Shown here piece after piece: positions 56,201 to 64,000 of a DNA stretch of 64,000 nt (the stretch's first letter is position 1; each line of letters starts with the position of its first letter). Source of the stretch: Corynebacterium xerosis NBRC 16721 = ATCC 373 (GTDB lineage Bacteria; Actinomycetota; Actinomycetes; Mycobacteriales; Mycobacteriaceae); the NCBI RefSeq assembly GCF_001552415.1, contig NZ_BCRD01000002.1, forward strand, positions 186,001 to 250,000, read 5' to 3'. Under the pieces are notes generated by a model that did not search any database, had not been told where the DNA came from, and worked only from the letters and a program-made list of their open reading frames with translations. The position numbers and the translations under genes are program-made.

Positions 56201-59200
56201 CGGGCCGCCAGCAGGCGAACCCGGCCCTGCAGCTCGGCTCGCGCGCTTCTTGGGTGCTTGCCGACGACTCCTCCTCGGCCTCGCAGCCCGACACCGGTGC
56301 GACCCTGTCCGCCGAGGGCGACGGCGTCGCCGTGCTCACCGTGCCCCTGGAGGGCTCCGGCGGCGACCATGAGCTGACCCTGCGTTTCGACGTCTCCGGC
56401 CCCGCCGGCACCGTCCCGGTCATCTCGGTCGACGACGCCGCCGCCTCGATGCGCGCGCTGACCGCCATCGCCGCCGGCGGCACGCTGCCGGAGATCAACG
56501 ACGGCGTCGCCGAGTGGGAGTCCGTCTGGACCACCGCCGCGGCCGCCGACCACGGTGCCGCCACCGGCTCCAACTCCCGCACCGCCCCGGACGCCCTGGT
56601 GGGCCACGCATGGCCGGCGATCTTCGCCGCCGTCGCCGACGCCACCACCGAGTCCGGCGTCCCGGTCGTCGAGGGCATGCTCGCCCTGGTCCACCTGGAA
56701 CACCACGTCAAGCTGGTTTCCGCCGCCGACGCCGACAACGCCGAGGCCGCCGGCCCGTCGCTGCTGGCCGACGGCACCCGCCTGGCCGTCACCGCCCACG
56801 CCGACGACGTCGCCGACACCGAGATGGGCCGCGTCGTCGTGGTCCGCGCGGAGATCCGCGACGCCGAGGCCGGCGCCGAGGGCGACGACAACCTCATCGC
56901 CACCCTGTCCGAGCGCTTCGCCATCCGCGGCCGCAACGGCGACACCCCGGCGCAGGTCAACACCGTGCCGCTGCCGACGGTCACCGACACCCCGCGCAGC
57001 CACCGCGCCACGGTCACCGTGACCGCGCCGCGCACCCTGGTGCCGTTCGCCACCGTCTCCGGCGACCGCAACCCGATCCACGTCGACGACCGCGCCGCCA
57101 TGCTCGCGGGCCTGCCGGGCGTCATCGTCCACGGCATGTGGCTGTCCGCCGCCGCCGAGCACGCCGCCATCGCCGGTTCCTCCGCGGGCCTGGGCAACCG
57201 CATCACCGAGTTCACCTCCACCATGCTGGCCCCGGTCCTGCCGGGCCAGGAGGTCACCTTCACCGTCGAGCGCCGCGGCATCGATTCCCGCCCCGGCAAC
57301 GGCGAGGTCCGCGAGGTCATGGCCACCGTCGATGGCGAGCCCGTGCTCTCCGCCACGGCCGTCATCGCCGCGCCGAACACCTTCTACGCCTTCCCGGGCC
57401 AGGGCATCCAGTCCAAGGGCATGGGCCTGGCCGCGCGGAGCAACTCCGCCGCCGCCCGCGCCGTCTGGGACGAGGCCGACGCCGTCACCCGCGAGAAGCT
57501 CGGCTTCTCCGTGCTGGCGATCGTCCGCGACAACCCGACCGAGGTCACCGTCAACGGCCGCCGCTTCCACCACCCGGAGGGCGTGCTCAACCTGACCCAG
57601 TTCACGCAGGTCTCCATGGCGACGCTGGGCCTGGCCCAGGCCGCCGAACTGCGCGAGGCCGGGGTCCTCGACGAGGACGCCTACTTCGCCGGCCACTCCG
57701 TCGGCGAGTACAACGCGCTGGCCGCCTTCGCCGGCGTGCTCGACGCCGCCGCCGTGCTCGAGGTCGTCTACCACCGCGGCCTGACCATGCACTCGCTGGT
57801 CCCGCGCGACGCCAACGGCCGTTCCAACTACGGCCTGGCCGCCCTGCGCCCCGACAAGTGCGGCGTGAAGGAATCCGACGTCGAGGAGTTCGTGGCGGAC
57901 GTCGCCAAGCAGTCCGGGGAGTTCCTCGAGGTCGTCAACCACAATCTGGCCGGCAAGCAGTACGCCGTCGCCGGCACCGTCGCCGGGCTGAAGGCCCTGC
58001 AGGCCGCGGCCAACGAGGCCGCGCCGGACGGCAAGGCCTACGTCCGGATCCCGGGCATCGACGTGCCGTTCCACTCCGCCGTCCTGCGCGACGGCGTGGA
58101 CGAGTTCCGCGGCCACCTCGACCGTCTGCTGCCGGACGAGGTCGACCCGGCCGCCCTGGTCGGCCGCTACATCCCGAACCTCACCGCCACCCGGTTCGCG
58201 CTGACCGAGGAGTTCGTCCGCCGTATGGCGGAGGTCGCCGAGTCGAAGGTGCTCGCAGACATCCTCGCCGACTTCGGCGCCGCCGCCGCGAACCCGGGCC
58301 GCCTGGCCCGCACCCTGCTGGTCGAGCTGCTGGCCTGGCAGTTCTGCTCGCCGGTGCGCTGGATCGAGACCCAGGACCTGGTCCTGGACGACCTTGGCGT
58401 CACCCGCATCATCGAGGTCGGCGTGGGCACCGCCCCGACCATCGCGAACCTGGCCGCCCGCACCGCCGCGCTGCCGCGCCACGCCAACCGCGACGTCACC
58501 GTCTGGAACGTCGAGCGCGACCGCGACCTGGTGTTCGCCCGCGACGAGGTCCGCGCGGAGGTCGAGGACGCGGCCGAGGCCGCCGAGTCCGTCGAGGAAA
58601 CCTCGGTGCCGGCCGAGCCGATGCAGAAGCCGGCCGCCGCGTCCGCCGATGCGGCCGCCGCCCCGGCCCCGGTGGCCACCTCCTCCGAGCGCCCGGCCGA
58701 CCTCACGGTCACCCCGGCCGACGCCGTGGAACTGCTCATCGCCCTGTGGACCAAGGTCCGCCCCGATCAGATCGGCGCCGCCGACTCGATCGAGACCCTC
58801 GTCGACGGCGTGAGCTCCCGCCGCAACCAGCTGCTGCTGGACCTGGGCGCCGAGTTCGGCCTGGGCGCCATCGACGGCGCCGCCGACGCCGACATGCCCT
58901 CCCTGAAGGACAAGATCGGCGGCATGGTCCGCGGCTGGAACCCGTGGGGCCCGGTCCTGGGCGAAGCGCTGGCCGACGGCCTGCGCCGCGTCACCGGCCC
59001 CGCCGGCGCCCGCGCCAACCACGTCGCCGACCGCGTCCGCGACACCTGGCAGCTCGGCGACGGCTGGGTCGAGGCCACCGTGGCCGAGGTCGTCCTCGGC
59101 TCCCGCGACGGCTCCTCGCTGCGCGGCGGCGACCTGGGCCACCTGGCCCCGAACCCGCCGTCGTCGACCTCCGAGCTCAACCAGCTCATCGACTCCGCCG

Positions 59201-62200
59201 TGCAGTCCGTGGGCTCCAAGCGCGGCGTCGCGGTGACCATGCCGGCCACCGGCGGCGGCGCGGGCGGTGTCGTCGACTCCGCCGCGCTGGGCGCCTTCGC
59301 CGAGCAGGTCACCGGCACCGGCGGCGTTCTGGCCGTGGCCGCGCGCACCATCCTGGAGCAGCTGGGCCACGAGATCACCGGCGCCGTCGACTTCGACGCC
59401 GACGACGCCGACGACAAACTGCTGGACCTGGTCACCGCCGAGCTCGGCTCGGATTGGCCGCGCCTGGTCGCCCCGTCCTTCGACGCCGACCGCGCCGTGC
59501 TCATCGACGACCGCTGGGCCACCTCCCGCGAGGACCTGGCCCGCATGTGGGCCGCCACCTCCGACGAGGACCTGGCCGCCGCTACGCCGAAGGCGATCTC
59601 CGCCTCCGCCGCCAAGCAGGCGACGTTCTGGGCCGGCCGCGCCACCGCCGCGGGCCGCACCACCCTGGCCGCCGCGTACTCGCAGCTGGCCGAGGGGGCC
59701 ACGAAGCCGGGCGAGGGTGCCCGCGCCTCCGACGTCGCCGTGGTCACCGGCGGCTCGCCGGGCTCCATCGCCGCGGCCGTCATCGGCGGCCTGCTTGCCG
59801 ACGGTGCCACCGTGGTCGCCACCACGTCGTCCCTCAACCCGGGCCGACTGGCGTTCTACAAGGAGCTGTACCGCACCAACGCCATCGACGGAGCGGCCCT
59901 GTGGGTCGTCCCGGCGAACCTGAACAGCTACCAGGACCTCGACGCGGTCGTCGACTGGGTCGGCAACGAGCAGATCGCCACCGTCGGCGGCGGCTCCGTG
60001 GTCACCAAGCCCGCGATGTCCCCGACGCTGCTGTTCCCGTTCGCGGCCCCGCGCGTCATGGGCTCCCTGGCCGACGCCGGCCCGGCCGCCGAGATGCAGA
60101 TGCGTCTGCTGCTGTGGTCGGTCGAGCGCCTTGTCGCCGGCCTGTCGCAGATCGGCGCCGACACCGACGTCGCGCACCGCCTGCACGTCGTCCTGCCGGG
60201 CTCTCCCAACCGCGGCCGCTTCGGCGGCGACGGCGCCTACGGCGAGTCGAAGGCGGCGCTGGACGCCGTCGTCACCCGCTGGAACGCCGAGGAGGTCTGG
60301 GGCTCCCGCACCTCCCTGGTCCACGCCCACATCGGTTGGGTCCGCGGCACCGGCCTCATGGGCGGCAACGACCCGCTGGTCGACGCCGTCGAGGCCAAGG
60401 GCGTGCGCACCTACGCCACCGAGGAGATGGCCGAGCTCCTGCTCGAGCAGTCCACCCCGGAGGCCCGCGCCAAGGCCGCCGAGCAGCCCATCACCGTCGA
60501 CCTGACCGGTGGCCTGGGCGACGTCGACCTCAACATGTCCAAGCTGGCGGAAGAGACCATGGCCGCCTCCGGCGAGAAGGGCGACGGCGAGGACGGCGGC
60601 GTCGCAAAGCCGCGTTCCATCCGGGCCCTGCCCGGCCTGCGCAAGCCCCTGGCCCGCACCGCACCGGACTTCTCCGGCGTCAAGGTCGCCCCCGAGGACA
60701 TGATCGTCATCGTCGGCGCCGGCGAGCTCGGCCCCTACGGCTCGTCCCGCACCCGCTTCGAGGCGGAGCTCGGCGAGATCTCCGGCGCCGGCATCGTGGA
60801 ACTGGCCTGGACCATGGGCCTGATCAGCCACGACGGCGGTTGGCTCGACGCCGATGGCCAGCCCATCGACGAAGAGGACATCGTCGAGCGCTACCGCGAC
60901 GAGGTCACCGCCCGCGTCGGCGTCCGCCGCTACGGCGACGACGGCGACCTGGTCGACAACACCATGACCGAGCTGACCACCGTCTACCTCGAGCGCGACC
61001 TGTCCTTCCCGGTCCGCGACAAGGCCGCCGCGGTCACCTTCGTCGAGTCCGACCCGGAGAACACCACCGCGCGACCGGACGAGGAGTCCGGCGAGTGGAT
61101 CGTCACCCGACTGGCCGGCACCGCCGTCCAGGTGCCGCGCCGCATGGCCATGTCCCGCTACGTCGGCGGCCAGATCCCGGAGGGCTTCGACCCCGCGGTG
61201 TACGGCATCCCGGCGGAGATGTGCGAGAACCTCGACCGCGTCTCCCTGTGGAACATCGTCTGCACCGTCGACGCGTTCCTGTCCTCCGGCTTCACGCCGG
61301 CGGAGCTGCTCGGCGCCGTCCACCCGGGCCTCGTGTCCTCCACCCAGGGCACCGGCATCGGCGCGATGGAATCGCTGCGCAGCCTGTTCATCGACGGCAT
61401 CCTCGGCCTGCCGCGCGCCAGCGACGTCCTGCAGGAGGCCCTGCCGAATGTCATCGCCGCGCACGTCATGCAGTCCTACGTCGGCGGCTACGGCCAGATG
61501 GTCCACCCGGTCGCGGCCTGCGCCACCGCCGCGGTGTCCGTCGAGGAGGGCCTGGACAAGATCCAGCTGGGCAAGGCCGACTTCGTGGTCGCCGGCGGCT
61601 TCGACGACCTGTCCACCGAGGGCATCACCGGCTTCGGCGACATGAACGCCACCGCCGACTCCGCCACGATGGACGCCAAGGGCATCGACCGGCGCTTCTT
61701 CTCGCGCCCGAACGACCGTCGCCGCGGCGGCTTCGTCGAGTCCCAGGGCGGCGGCACCGTGCTGCTGGCCCGCGGCTCGGTCGCCCGCGACCTCGGCCTG
61801 CCGGTGCTCGGCGTGGTCGCCTTCGCGGAGTCCTTCGCCGACGGCGCGCACACGTCCATCCCGGCGCCGGGCCTCGGCGCACTGGGCGCCGCGCGCGGCG
61901 GCACCAGCTCGCGCCTGGCGCGTGCGCTCGCCAAGCACGGCGTGGCCGCGGACGAGGTGTCCATCCTGTCCAAGCACGACACCTCTACCAACGCCAACGA
62001 CCCGAACGAGTCGGAGCTGCACGAGCGCGTCGCCGACGCGCTGGGCCGCGACGAATCGAACCCGCTGTTCGTGGTCTCGCAGAAGTCGCTGACCGGCCAT
62101 GCCAAGGGCGGCGCGGCGGCGTTCCAGATGATCGGCCTGACCCAGGTGCTGCGCTCCGGCGTGCTCCCGGCGAACCGTTCGCTGGACTGCGTCGACCCGG

Positions 62201-62601
62201 AGCTGGCCAAGCACGGCCGCCTGGTGTGGCCGACGAAGCCGATCGAGATGGGCGACGCGCTGCCGATGAAGGCCGGCTTCGTCACCTCGCTGGGCTTCGG
62301 CCACGTGTCCGCGCTGGTCGCGATCGTCCACCCGGAGGCGTTCCACGCGGCCGTCGCCGCCGAGGACGGCGCCGACGCCGCCGCGGCGTGGCGTGCCGCC
62401 GCCGATGAGCGCGAGGCCGCGGGCCTGCGCCGCATCGACGACGCCATCTACGGCGGCGAGGGCCTCTACGAGCGTCCCGAGGGCCGCCGCCTGGGCGATG
62501 GTGGCGCGTACCGCGACACCGCGACGCTGGAGAAGGCGGTCATCCTGAATCCGGATGCGCGCCTGGTCGACGGAGTGCTTTCCGACGAGCCGGCGAAGTA
62601 G
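53293..62601 (+). CDS. fas: Type I fatty acid synthase
   Basis: 3102-residue multidomain synthase making acyl-CoA for membrane lipids and mycolate precursors. Domain order: acetyl/malonyl transferase-like (GHSQG, Ser186); enoyl reductase (GGMTPTTVDPAIVAAAANAGFWAEL through GGRAGGHHSWEELDDLL); MaoC-type dehydratase (GDRNPIHVDD, His1263); malonyl/palmitoyl transferase (GHSVGEYNALAAFAG, Ser1469). Next come acyl carrier (VDGVSSRRNQLLLDLG, phosphopantetheine serine 1841 or 1842), ketoreductase (GDGAYGESKAALDA, Tyr2316) and ketosynthase (HPVAACATAAVSVEE, Cys2743; SLTGHAKGGAAAF). No phosphopantetheinyl transferase domain is fused, so a separate AcpS must exist. GTG 53293 follows AAGGAG by 8 nt. This is the single largest gene in the window. 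Confidence 0.97.
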   Translation: MTLNQKPEHRTAADALSIFRSRPTADDSSRRVEPTLSQRLNEGEKFALSFSGQGYPWLETLTTCVAAGVDGRVRELVAQAEQRLAPVADRLAGQRPDGFTPFEWAEKAGAAQAAASNPAADADALDGDKQAEKKASAASTAVAGLPDLDAPAISVPGILVAQIAVLDLLAAQGVDASKAVAAIGHSQGVLGVAAAQQPDRAGDVVALAEIIGVAVARRGRVTGMTSREGNGAGSGSAAAGSQYPMMIVSGVRPELVTPHLAGDAVVGLRNGRSMCVVVGTPADLRATEENLGRAAKKDAAELTAKLRGGAAFAPTCSPLPVGAGFHHPDMAAAVDETLELAAAVGIDEAFARPIAEHVLTAAIDWPADVASVIDAGAEWILEMGPGEGVAPLTRALTAGTGVGVVAVALDQGQAELFEPGSAPAAPQTWSVHMPRLVTRDGRARVETKFTEATGRSPILLGGMTPTTVDPAIVAAAANAGFWAELAGGGQVTPEIFNDNVSRLHELLDEGASAQFNTMFLDPYLWGMHIGSRRLVQRAVAAGRPIDGVTVSAGIPEVDEAVSLVRELRAGGIPHVSFKPGTVKQIKSVLAIADALAADAELSDVPVIIQVEGGRAGGHHSWEELDDLLTATYADIRARDNAVLAVGGGIGRPEQAAEYLLGRWSEKHGYPAMPVDAIIIGTAAMAAKESTASSGVKKMLVDTKGTDAWVRAGGAEEGMASGRSQLGADIHEIDNAAARAGRLLDEVANDADAVAARRDEIIAAINGTAKPYFGDVADMTYREVLDRYLELAAPEGEFLDPSWAARFDVIVDRFEARLSDADSGEFDSIRTGASNAEGAASGTATVALLAEAHDLDSRLHPADAEHFLSEACRTPGKPVNFVPVIDAEVRRWWRSDSLWQAHDERYDADGVCIIPGTAAVAGITAADVPVAEILGSFEEAAADELAASAPAADEPTAPVARVLANPIIRWAGRQQANPALQLGSRASWVLADDSSSASQPDTGATLSAEGDGVAVLTVPLEGSGGDHELTLRFDVSGPAGTVPVISVDDAAASMRALTAIAAGGTLPEINDGVAEWESVWTTAAAADHGAATGSNSRTAPDALVGHAWPAIFAAVADATTESGVPVVEGMLALVHLEHHVKLVSAADADNAEAAGPSLLADGTRLAVTAHADDVADTEMGRVVVVRAEIRDAEAGAEGDDNLIATLSERFAIRGRNGDTPAQVNTVPLPTVTDTPRSHRATVTVTAPRTLVPFATVSGDRNPIHVDDRAAMLAGLPGVIVHGMWLSAAAEHAAIAGSSAGLGNRITEFTSTMLAPVLPGQEVTFTVERRGIDSRPGNGEVREVMATVDGEPVLSATAVIAAPNTFYAFPGQGIQSKGMGLAARSNSAAARAVWDEADAVTREKLGFSVLAIVRDNPTEVTVNGRRFHHPEGVLNLTQFTQVSMATLGLAQAAELREAGVLDEDAYFAGHSVGEYNALAAFAGVLDAAAVLEVVYHRGLTMHSLVPRDANGRSNYGLAALRPDKCGVKESDVEEFVADVAKQSGEFLEVVNHNLAGKQYAVAGTVAGLKALQAAANEAAPDGKAYVRIPGIDVPFHSAVLRDGVDEFRGHLDRLLPDEVDPAALVGRYIPNLTATRFALTEEFVRRMAEVAESKVLADILADFGAAAANPGRLARTLLVELLAWQFCSPVRWIETQDLVLDDLGVTRIIEVGVGTAPTIANLAARTAALPRHANRDVTVWNVERDRDLVFARDEVRAEVEDAAEAAESVEETSVPAEPMQKPAAASADAAAAPAPVATSSERPADLTVTPADAVELLIALWTKVRPDQIGAADSIETLVDGVSSRRNQLLLDLGAEFGLGAIDGAADADMPSLKDKIGGMVRGWNPWGPVLGEALADGLRRVTGPAGARANHVADRVRDTWQLGDGWVEATVAEVVLGSRDGSSLRGGDLGHLAPNPPSSTSELNQLIDSAVQSVGSKRGVAVTMPATGGGAGGVVDSAALGAFAEQVTGTGGVLAVAARTILEQLGHEITGAVDFDADDADDKLLDLVTAELGSDWPRLVAPSFDADRAVLIDDRWATSREDLARMWAATSDEDLAAATPKAISASAAKQATFWAGRATAAGRTTLAAAYSQLAEGATKPGEGARASDVAVVTGGSPGSIAAAVIGGLLADGATVVATTSSLNPGRLAFYKELYRTNAIDGAALWVVPANLNSYQDLDAVVDWVGNEQIATVGGGSVVTKPAMSPTLLFPFAAPRVMGSLADAGPAAEMQMRLLLWSVERLVAGLSQIGADTDVAHRLHVVLPGSPNRGRFGGDGAYGESKAALDAVVTRWNAEEVWGSRTSLVHAHIGWVRGTGLMGGNDPLVDAVEAKGVRTYATEEMAELLLEQSTPEARAKAAEQPITVDLTGGLGDVDLNMSKLAEETMAASGEKGDGEDGGVAKPRSIRALPGLRKPLARTAPDFSGVKVAPEDMIVIVGAGELGPYGSSRTRFEAELGEISGAGIVELAWTMGLISHDGGWLDADGQPIDEEDIVERYRDEVTARVGVRRYGDDGDLVDNTMTELTTVYLERDLSFPVRDKAAAVTFVESDPENTTARPDEESGEWIVTRLAGTAVQVPRRMAMSRYVGGQIPEGFDPAVYGIPAEMCENLDRVSLWNIVCTVDAFLSSGFTPAELLGAVHPGLVSSTQGTGIGAMESLRSLFIDGILGLPRASDVLQEALPNVIAAHVMQSYVGGYGQMVHPVAACATAAVSVEEGLDKIQLGKADFVVAGGFDDLSTEGITGFGDMNATADSATMDAKGIDRRFFSRPNDRRRGGFVESQGGGTVLLARGSVARDLGLPVLGVVAFAESFADGAHTSIPAPGLGALGAARGGTSSRLARALAKHGVAADEVSILSKHDTSTNANDPNESELHERVADALGRDESNPLFVVSQKSLTGHAKGGAAAFQMIGLTQVLRSGVLPANRSLDCVDPELAKHGRLVWPTKPIEMGDALPMKAGFVTSLGFGHVSALVAIVHPEAFHAAVAAEDGADAAAAWRAAADEREAAGLRRIDDAIYGGEGLYERPEGRRLGDGGAYRDTATLEKAVILNPDARLVDGVLSDEPAK

Positions 62602-62629
62602 CGGTCCGGCGCAGTAGCAGTCCGGCGCG
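62598..62629. repeat. 16-bp tandem duplication across the fas stop
   Basis: GTAGCGGTCCGGCGCA and GTAGCAGTCCGGCGCG; the first copy contains the TAG stop codon. Confidence 0.8.
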
Positions 62630-62663
62630 GGCGGGCATTGCGCCGCCCGCGCCGGTGGGCTTC

Positions 62664-62717
62664 GTGCCCACCGTGCCCACCGTGCCCGCCGCGCCCGCCG
62701 CGCCCACCGTGCCTGCC
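62664..62717. repeat. Six 9-bp tandem repeats
   Basis: Units follow G(T/C)GCC(C/T)(A/G)CC, starting GTGCCCACC and ending GTGCCTGCC, just before the fas terminator. Confidence 0.85.
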
Positions 62718-62721
62718 GCAT

Positions 62722-62766
62722 GAGCCGCGGCGGTGATCCCCATGGGGTCGCCGCCGCGGCTCTTTG
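62722..62766 (+). terminator. Terminator after fas
   Basis: GAGCCGCGGCGG (62722-62733) pairs perfectly with CCGCCGCGGCTC (62751-62762), followed by TTT. Confidence 0.85.
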
Positions 62767-62864
62767 GCGTTTCCGCAGGCGAACCACGGTCAATCGGACA
62801 CGCGATCGCGGCCGCCGACACCCGGCGACGGCCCGGCACAGGTGACATATCCGCCCCGCCTCCC

Positions 62865-62901
62865 ACGAGATCGTGATTGGGCCATTGGATCGTGATCTCG
62901 T
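62865..62901. repeat. 37-bp near-palindrome, copy 1
   Basis: ACGAGATCGTGATTGGG, five variable bases (CCATT), then GGATCGTGATCTCGT. The outer ACGAGATC/GATCTCGT arms are inverted, and ATCGTGAT is also repeated directly. Confidence 0.85.
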
Positions 62902-62925
62902 CGGACGGGGTGGGCGGCACATTCG

Positions 62926-62962
62926 ACGAGATCGTGATTGGGTGCTCGGATCGTGATCTCGT
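62926..62962. repeat. 37-bp near-palindrome, copy 2
   Basis: Identical to copy 1 except for the central five bases (TGCTC). The starts of the two copies are 61 bp apart. Confidence 0.85.
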
Positions 62963-63131
62963 GCGAGTGATTGCCGTGTTGTTCGGGTCGTGGCTCCGCA
63001 CAAGTTCGGCGGAGGCTCCGTCAATACGTGAGGGCGGGGCACTATCCACAACCCAGGATTCACCCACAAACCATGTGGATTCGGCCGGGGCCCGTCCAAC
63101 GGCGGCCATCTGGCCGGGCAACGATTCCGTT

Positions 63132-64000
63132 GTGAGATTCAAAGACACCCGGTTGCCCATTGGCCCGTTGAGCCGCGACGAACTTTTCGCGCGCCACGGG
63201 ATCCGGGGCGCTGAACTGCACTCGAATTACGTGCGAATGCGGGATGGCCGATTCGTACGCGCCGACATGGCTCGTGACATGGGAGTTTTGGTGAATCAGG
63301 CGGTGGCCCGATTCCCGGACGGAGTGATTGGGTTCTGGGGCGCGGCCCACATGTACGGGCACCCGTGGATGCCTTGGGATGCACTGCCCACGGTCTTCGC
63401 CGACAAGCCCCGGACGATCCCGGTGGACGCCATAGGGTTTCGTCGGCACCTCGATGGGGAAGCCGTCGTCGGGAAGCATGGACCACCCCAGTTCGCGGTG
63501 GCGCATGACCGATTGCCGGACAGATCCATCATCGTGGTCAACGGCGTGCAGTGCACTTCGCCGCTGCGGACCGCGTTCGATCTGGCGCGAATTCGGAATC
63601 TTCCCGAAGCCGTGGCCGCGGTCGACGGCATGTGCGCGGTGATGCCGGGATTGACCCACCGCATTCGGGATGCCGCCTCGACGACCGACAGGTCGATCCG
63701 GGATCTCGCGAGATTCCGAGAAGTCGCGAACCTGGCGAGTTCCCGCGCGGAGAGCCCGTGGGAATCCCGGACCCGCGTGCTCATGCACCAGATCGGGCTG
63801 CCGGACCTGGTGGAGCAGCATTCGGTGCAGATCGTCATCGATGGCCGCACGTATACGGTGCGCATGGATCTCGCGAGCATCCGCGCGAAGACGGGCGTCG
63901 AGTTCATGGGGAAACACCATAAGTACGAGCAAAACCGCCGTTGGGACGAGTTGAGGGCGGCCGGCTTGGCCCGTCAGGGTTGGAAGCTGCTCAGCGTCGA
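63132..64000 (+). CDS. Second AbiEi-like / DUF559 protein (partial, runs off the window)
   Basis: The frame is open from GTG 63132 to the last base, so at least 289 residues. The N-terminal half is AbiEi-like (LSRDELFARHGIRGAELH, FPDGVIGFWGAAHMYG, VNGVQCTSPLRTAFDLA). The C-terminal part is a DUF559 domain: AESPWESRTRVLMHQIGLPD, then a strand with YTVRMDLASIRAKTGVEFMGKHH, then RRWDELRAAGLARQGWKLLSV. The Asp, Glu and His of the nuclease-like fold are present. Function unknown. It has a different subfamily sequence from the gene at 51399. The true start could be upstream or downstream because no clear ribosome binding site or -10 box was found. Confidence 0.78.
   Translation, partial: MRFKDTRLPIGPLSRDELFARHGIRGAELHSNYVRMRDGRFVRADMARDMGVLVNQAVARFPDGVIGFWGAAHMYGHPWMPWDALPTVFADKPRTIPVDAIGFRRHLDGEAVVGKHGPPQFAVAHDRLPDRSIIVVNGVQCTSPLRTAFDLARIRNLPEAVAAVDGMCAVMPGLTHRIRDAASTTDRSIRDLARFREVANLASSRAESPWESRTRVLMHQIGLPDLVEQHSVQIVIDGRTYTVRMDLASIRAKTGVEFMGKHHKYEQNRRWDELRAAGLARQGWKLLSV

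Larger units (their letters stand above)
62767..63131. other. Spacer between fas and the second DUF559 gene
   Basis: No gene is supported. It contains two copies of a 37-bp near-palindrome (62865-62901 and 62926-62962). The rest is of mixed composition with no recognised promoter. Confidence 0.65.

Noticed and set aside
62664..62717. Six regularly spaced units as a CRISPR array
   Set aside because: The units are 9 bp and contiguous with no unique spacers; no cas genes are present.
62865..62962. The two 37-bp near-palindromes as a minimal CRISPR array
   Set aside because: Only two copies with a 24-bp gap, strong internal symmetry and a variable centre; this is more like duplicated operators or palindromic elements.
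53398..63099. A 3233-codon reverse-strand open frame opposite fas
   Set aside because: Its predicted protein is Gly/Arg/Val/Asp-rich low complexity. It mirrors third-position G/C bias of the sense gene, which has every expected FAS motif.

Overview
The window looks like chromosomal DNA of a high-GC Corynebacterium or a very close relative (Mycobacteriales). The evidence is a single-chain type I fatty acid synthase of about 3100 residues, a class Ib ribonucleotide reductase (nrdHIE plus a detached nrdF beside ctaD), and gene orders shared with Mycobacterium tuberculosis (Rv3194c-Rv3200c and Rv1329c-Rv1343c) and with C. glutamicum (nadE, nrdHIE, nrdF-ctaD-serB). Third codon positions are strongly G/C, so very long antisense open frames occur over almost every real gene. 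I treated those as shadows.

Region 1 (1-9336) matches the mycobacterial block: potassium-channel RCK end, uvrD2, ABC1 kinase, lone cyclodehydratase-like protein, YgjP-type metallopeptidase, Zincin_2 protein and PDZ/Lon-like protease. Region 2 (9323-22594) holds envelope and transport genes (P2-type ATPase, alanine/sodium symporter, tandem CrcB fluoride channels), pgm, a MauE/DsbA redox pair, two identical tRNA-Ala genes, a zinc alcohol dehydrogenase, a TetR regulator behind a perfect inverted repeat, nadE and a sugar porter. Region 3 (22595-33472) is the deoxynucleotide and respiration block: cysteine-less L36, nrdHIE with NrdR-like boxes, deoD with an MFS transporter, nrdF, ctaD and serB. 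Region 4 (33469-39792) is a TetR-controlled cluster of acyl-CoA ligase, SDR, acyl-CoA dehydrogenase and aminoglycoside-phosphotransferase-like kinase. It resembles 4-hydroxyacid (levulinate/lactone type) catabolism.

Region 5 (39824-50440) is a conserved housekeeping block: dinG, pncB, clpS, DUF2017, P1 peptidase, rhomboid, murI, a metallo-beta-lactamase-fold protein like Rv1339, rph, rdgB and two small membrane proteins. The mec-cysO-cysM trio of M. tuberculosis is missing from it. Region 6 (50534-64000) has tRNA-Leu, a small unknown gene, an orphan AbiEi-like/DUF559 nuclease-fold gene bracketed by two 85-bp palindromic repeats, the giant fas gene, and a second AbiEi-like/DUF559 gene cut off by the window end behind two copies of a 37-bp near-palindrome.

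Two features run through the whole window. First, about twenty genes start 6-8 nt after a TANNNT-like -10 box with no ribosome binding site, so their transcripts are probably leaderless; this fixes several start codons. Second, an 11-bp non-palindromic motif (CGTCGYMAAGC) occurs 14 times at gene ends and in spacers on both strands. Two of these copies sit at the outer ends of the repeat-bracketed DUF559 cassette. I regard this motif and the cassette as the most promising undescribed elements. All family assignments come from recognised motifs and gene order; no database search was possible.
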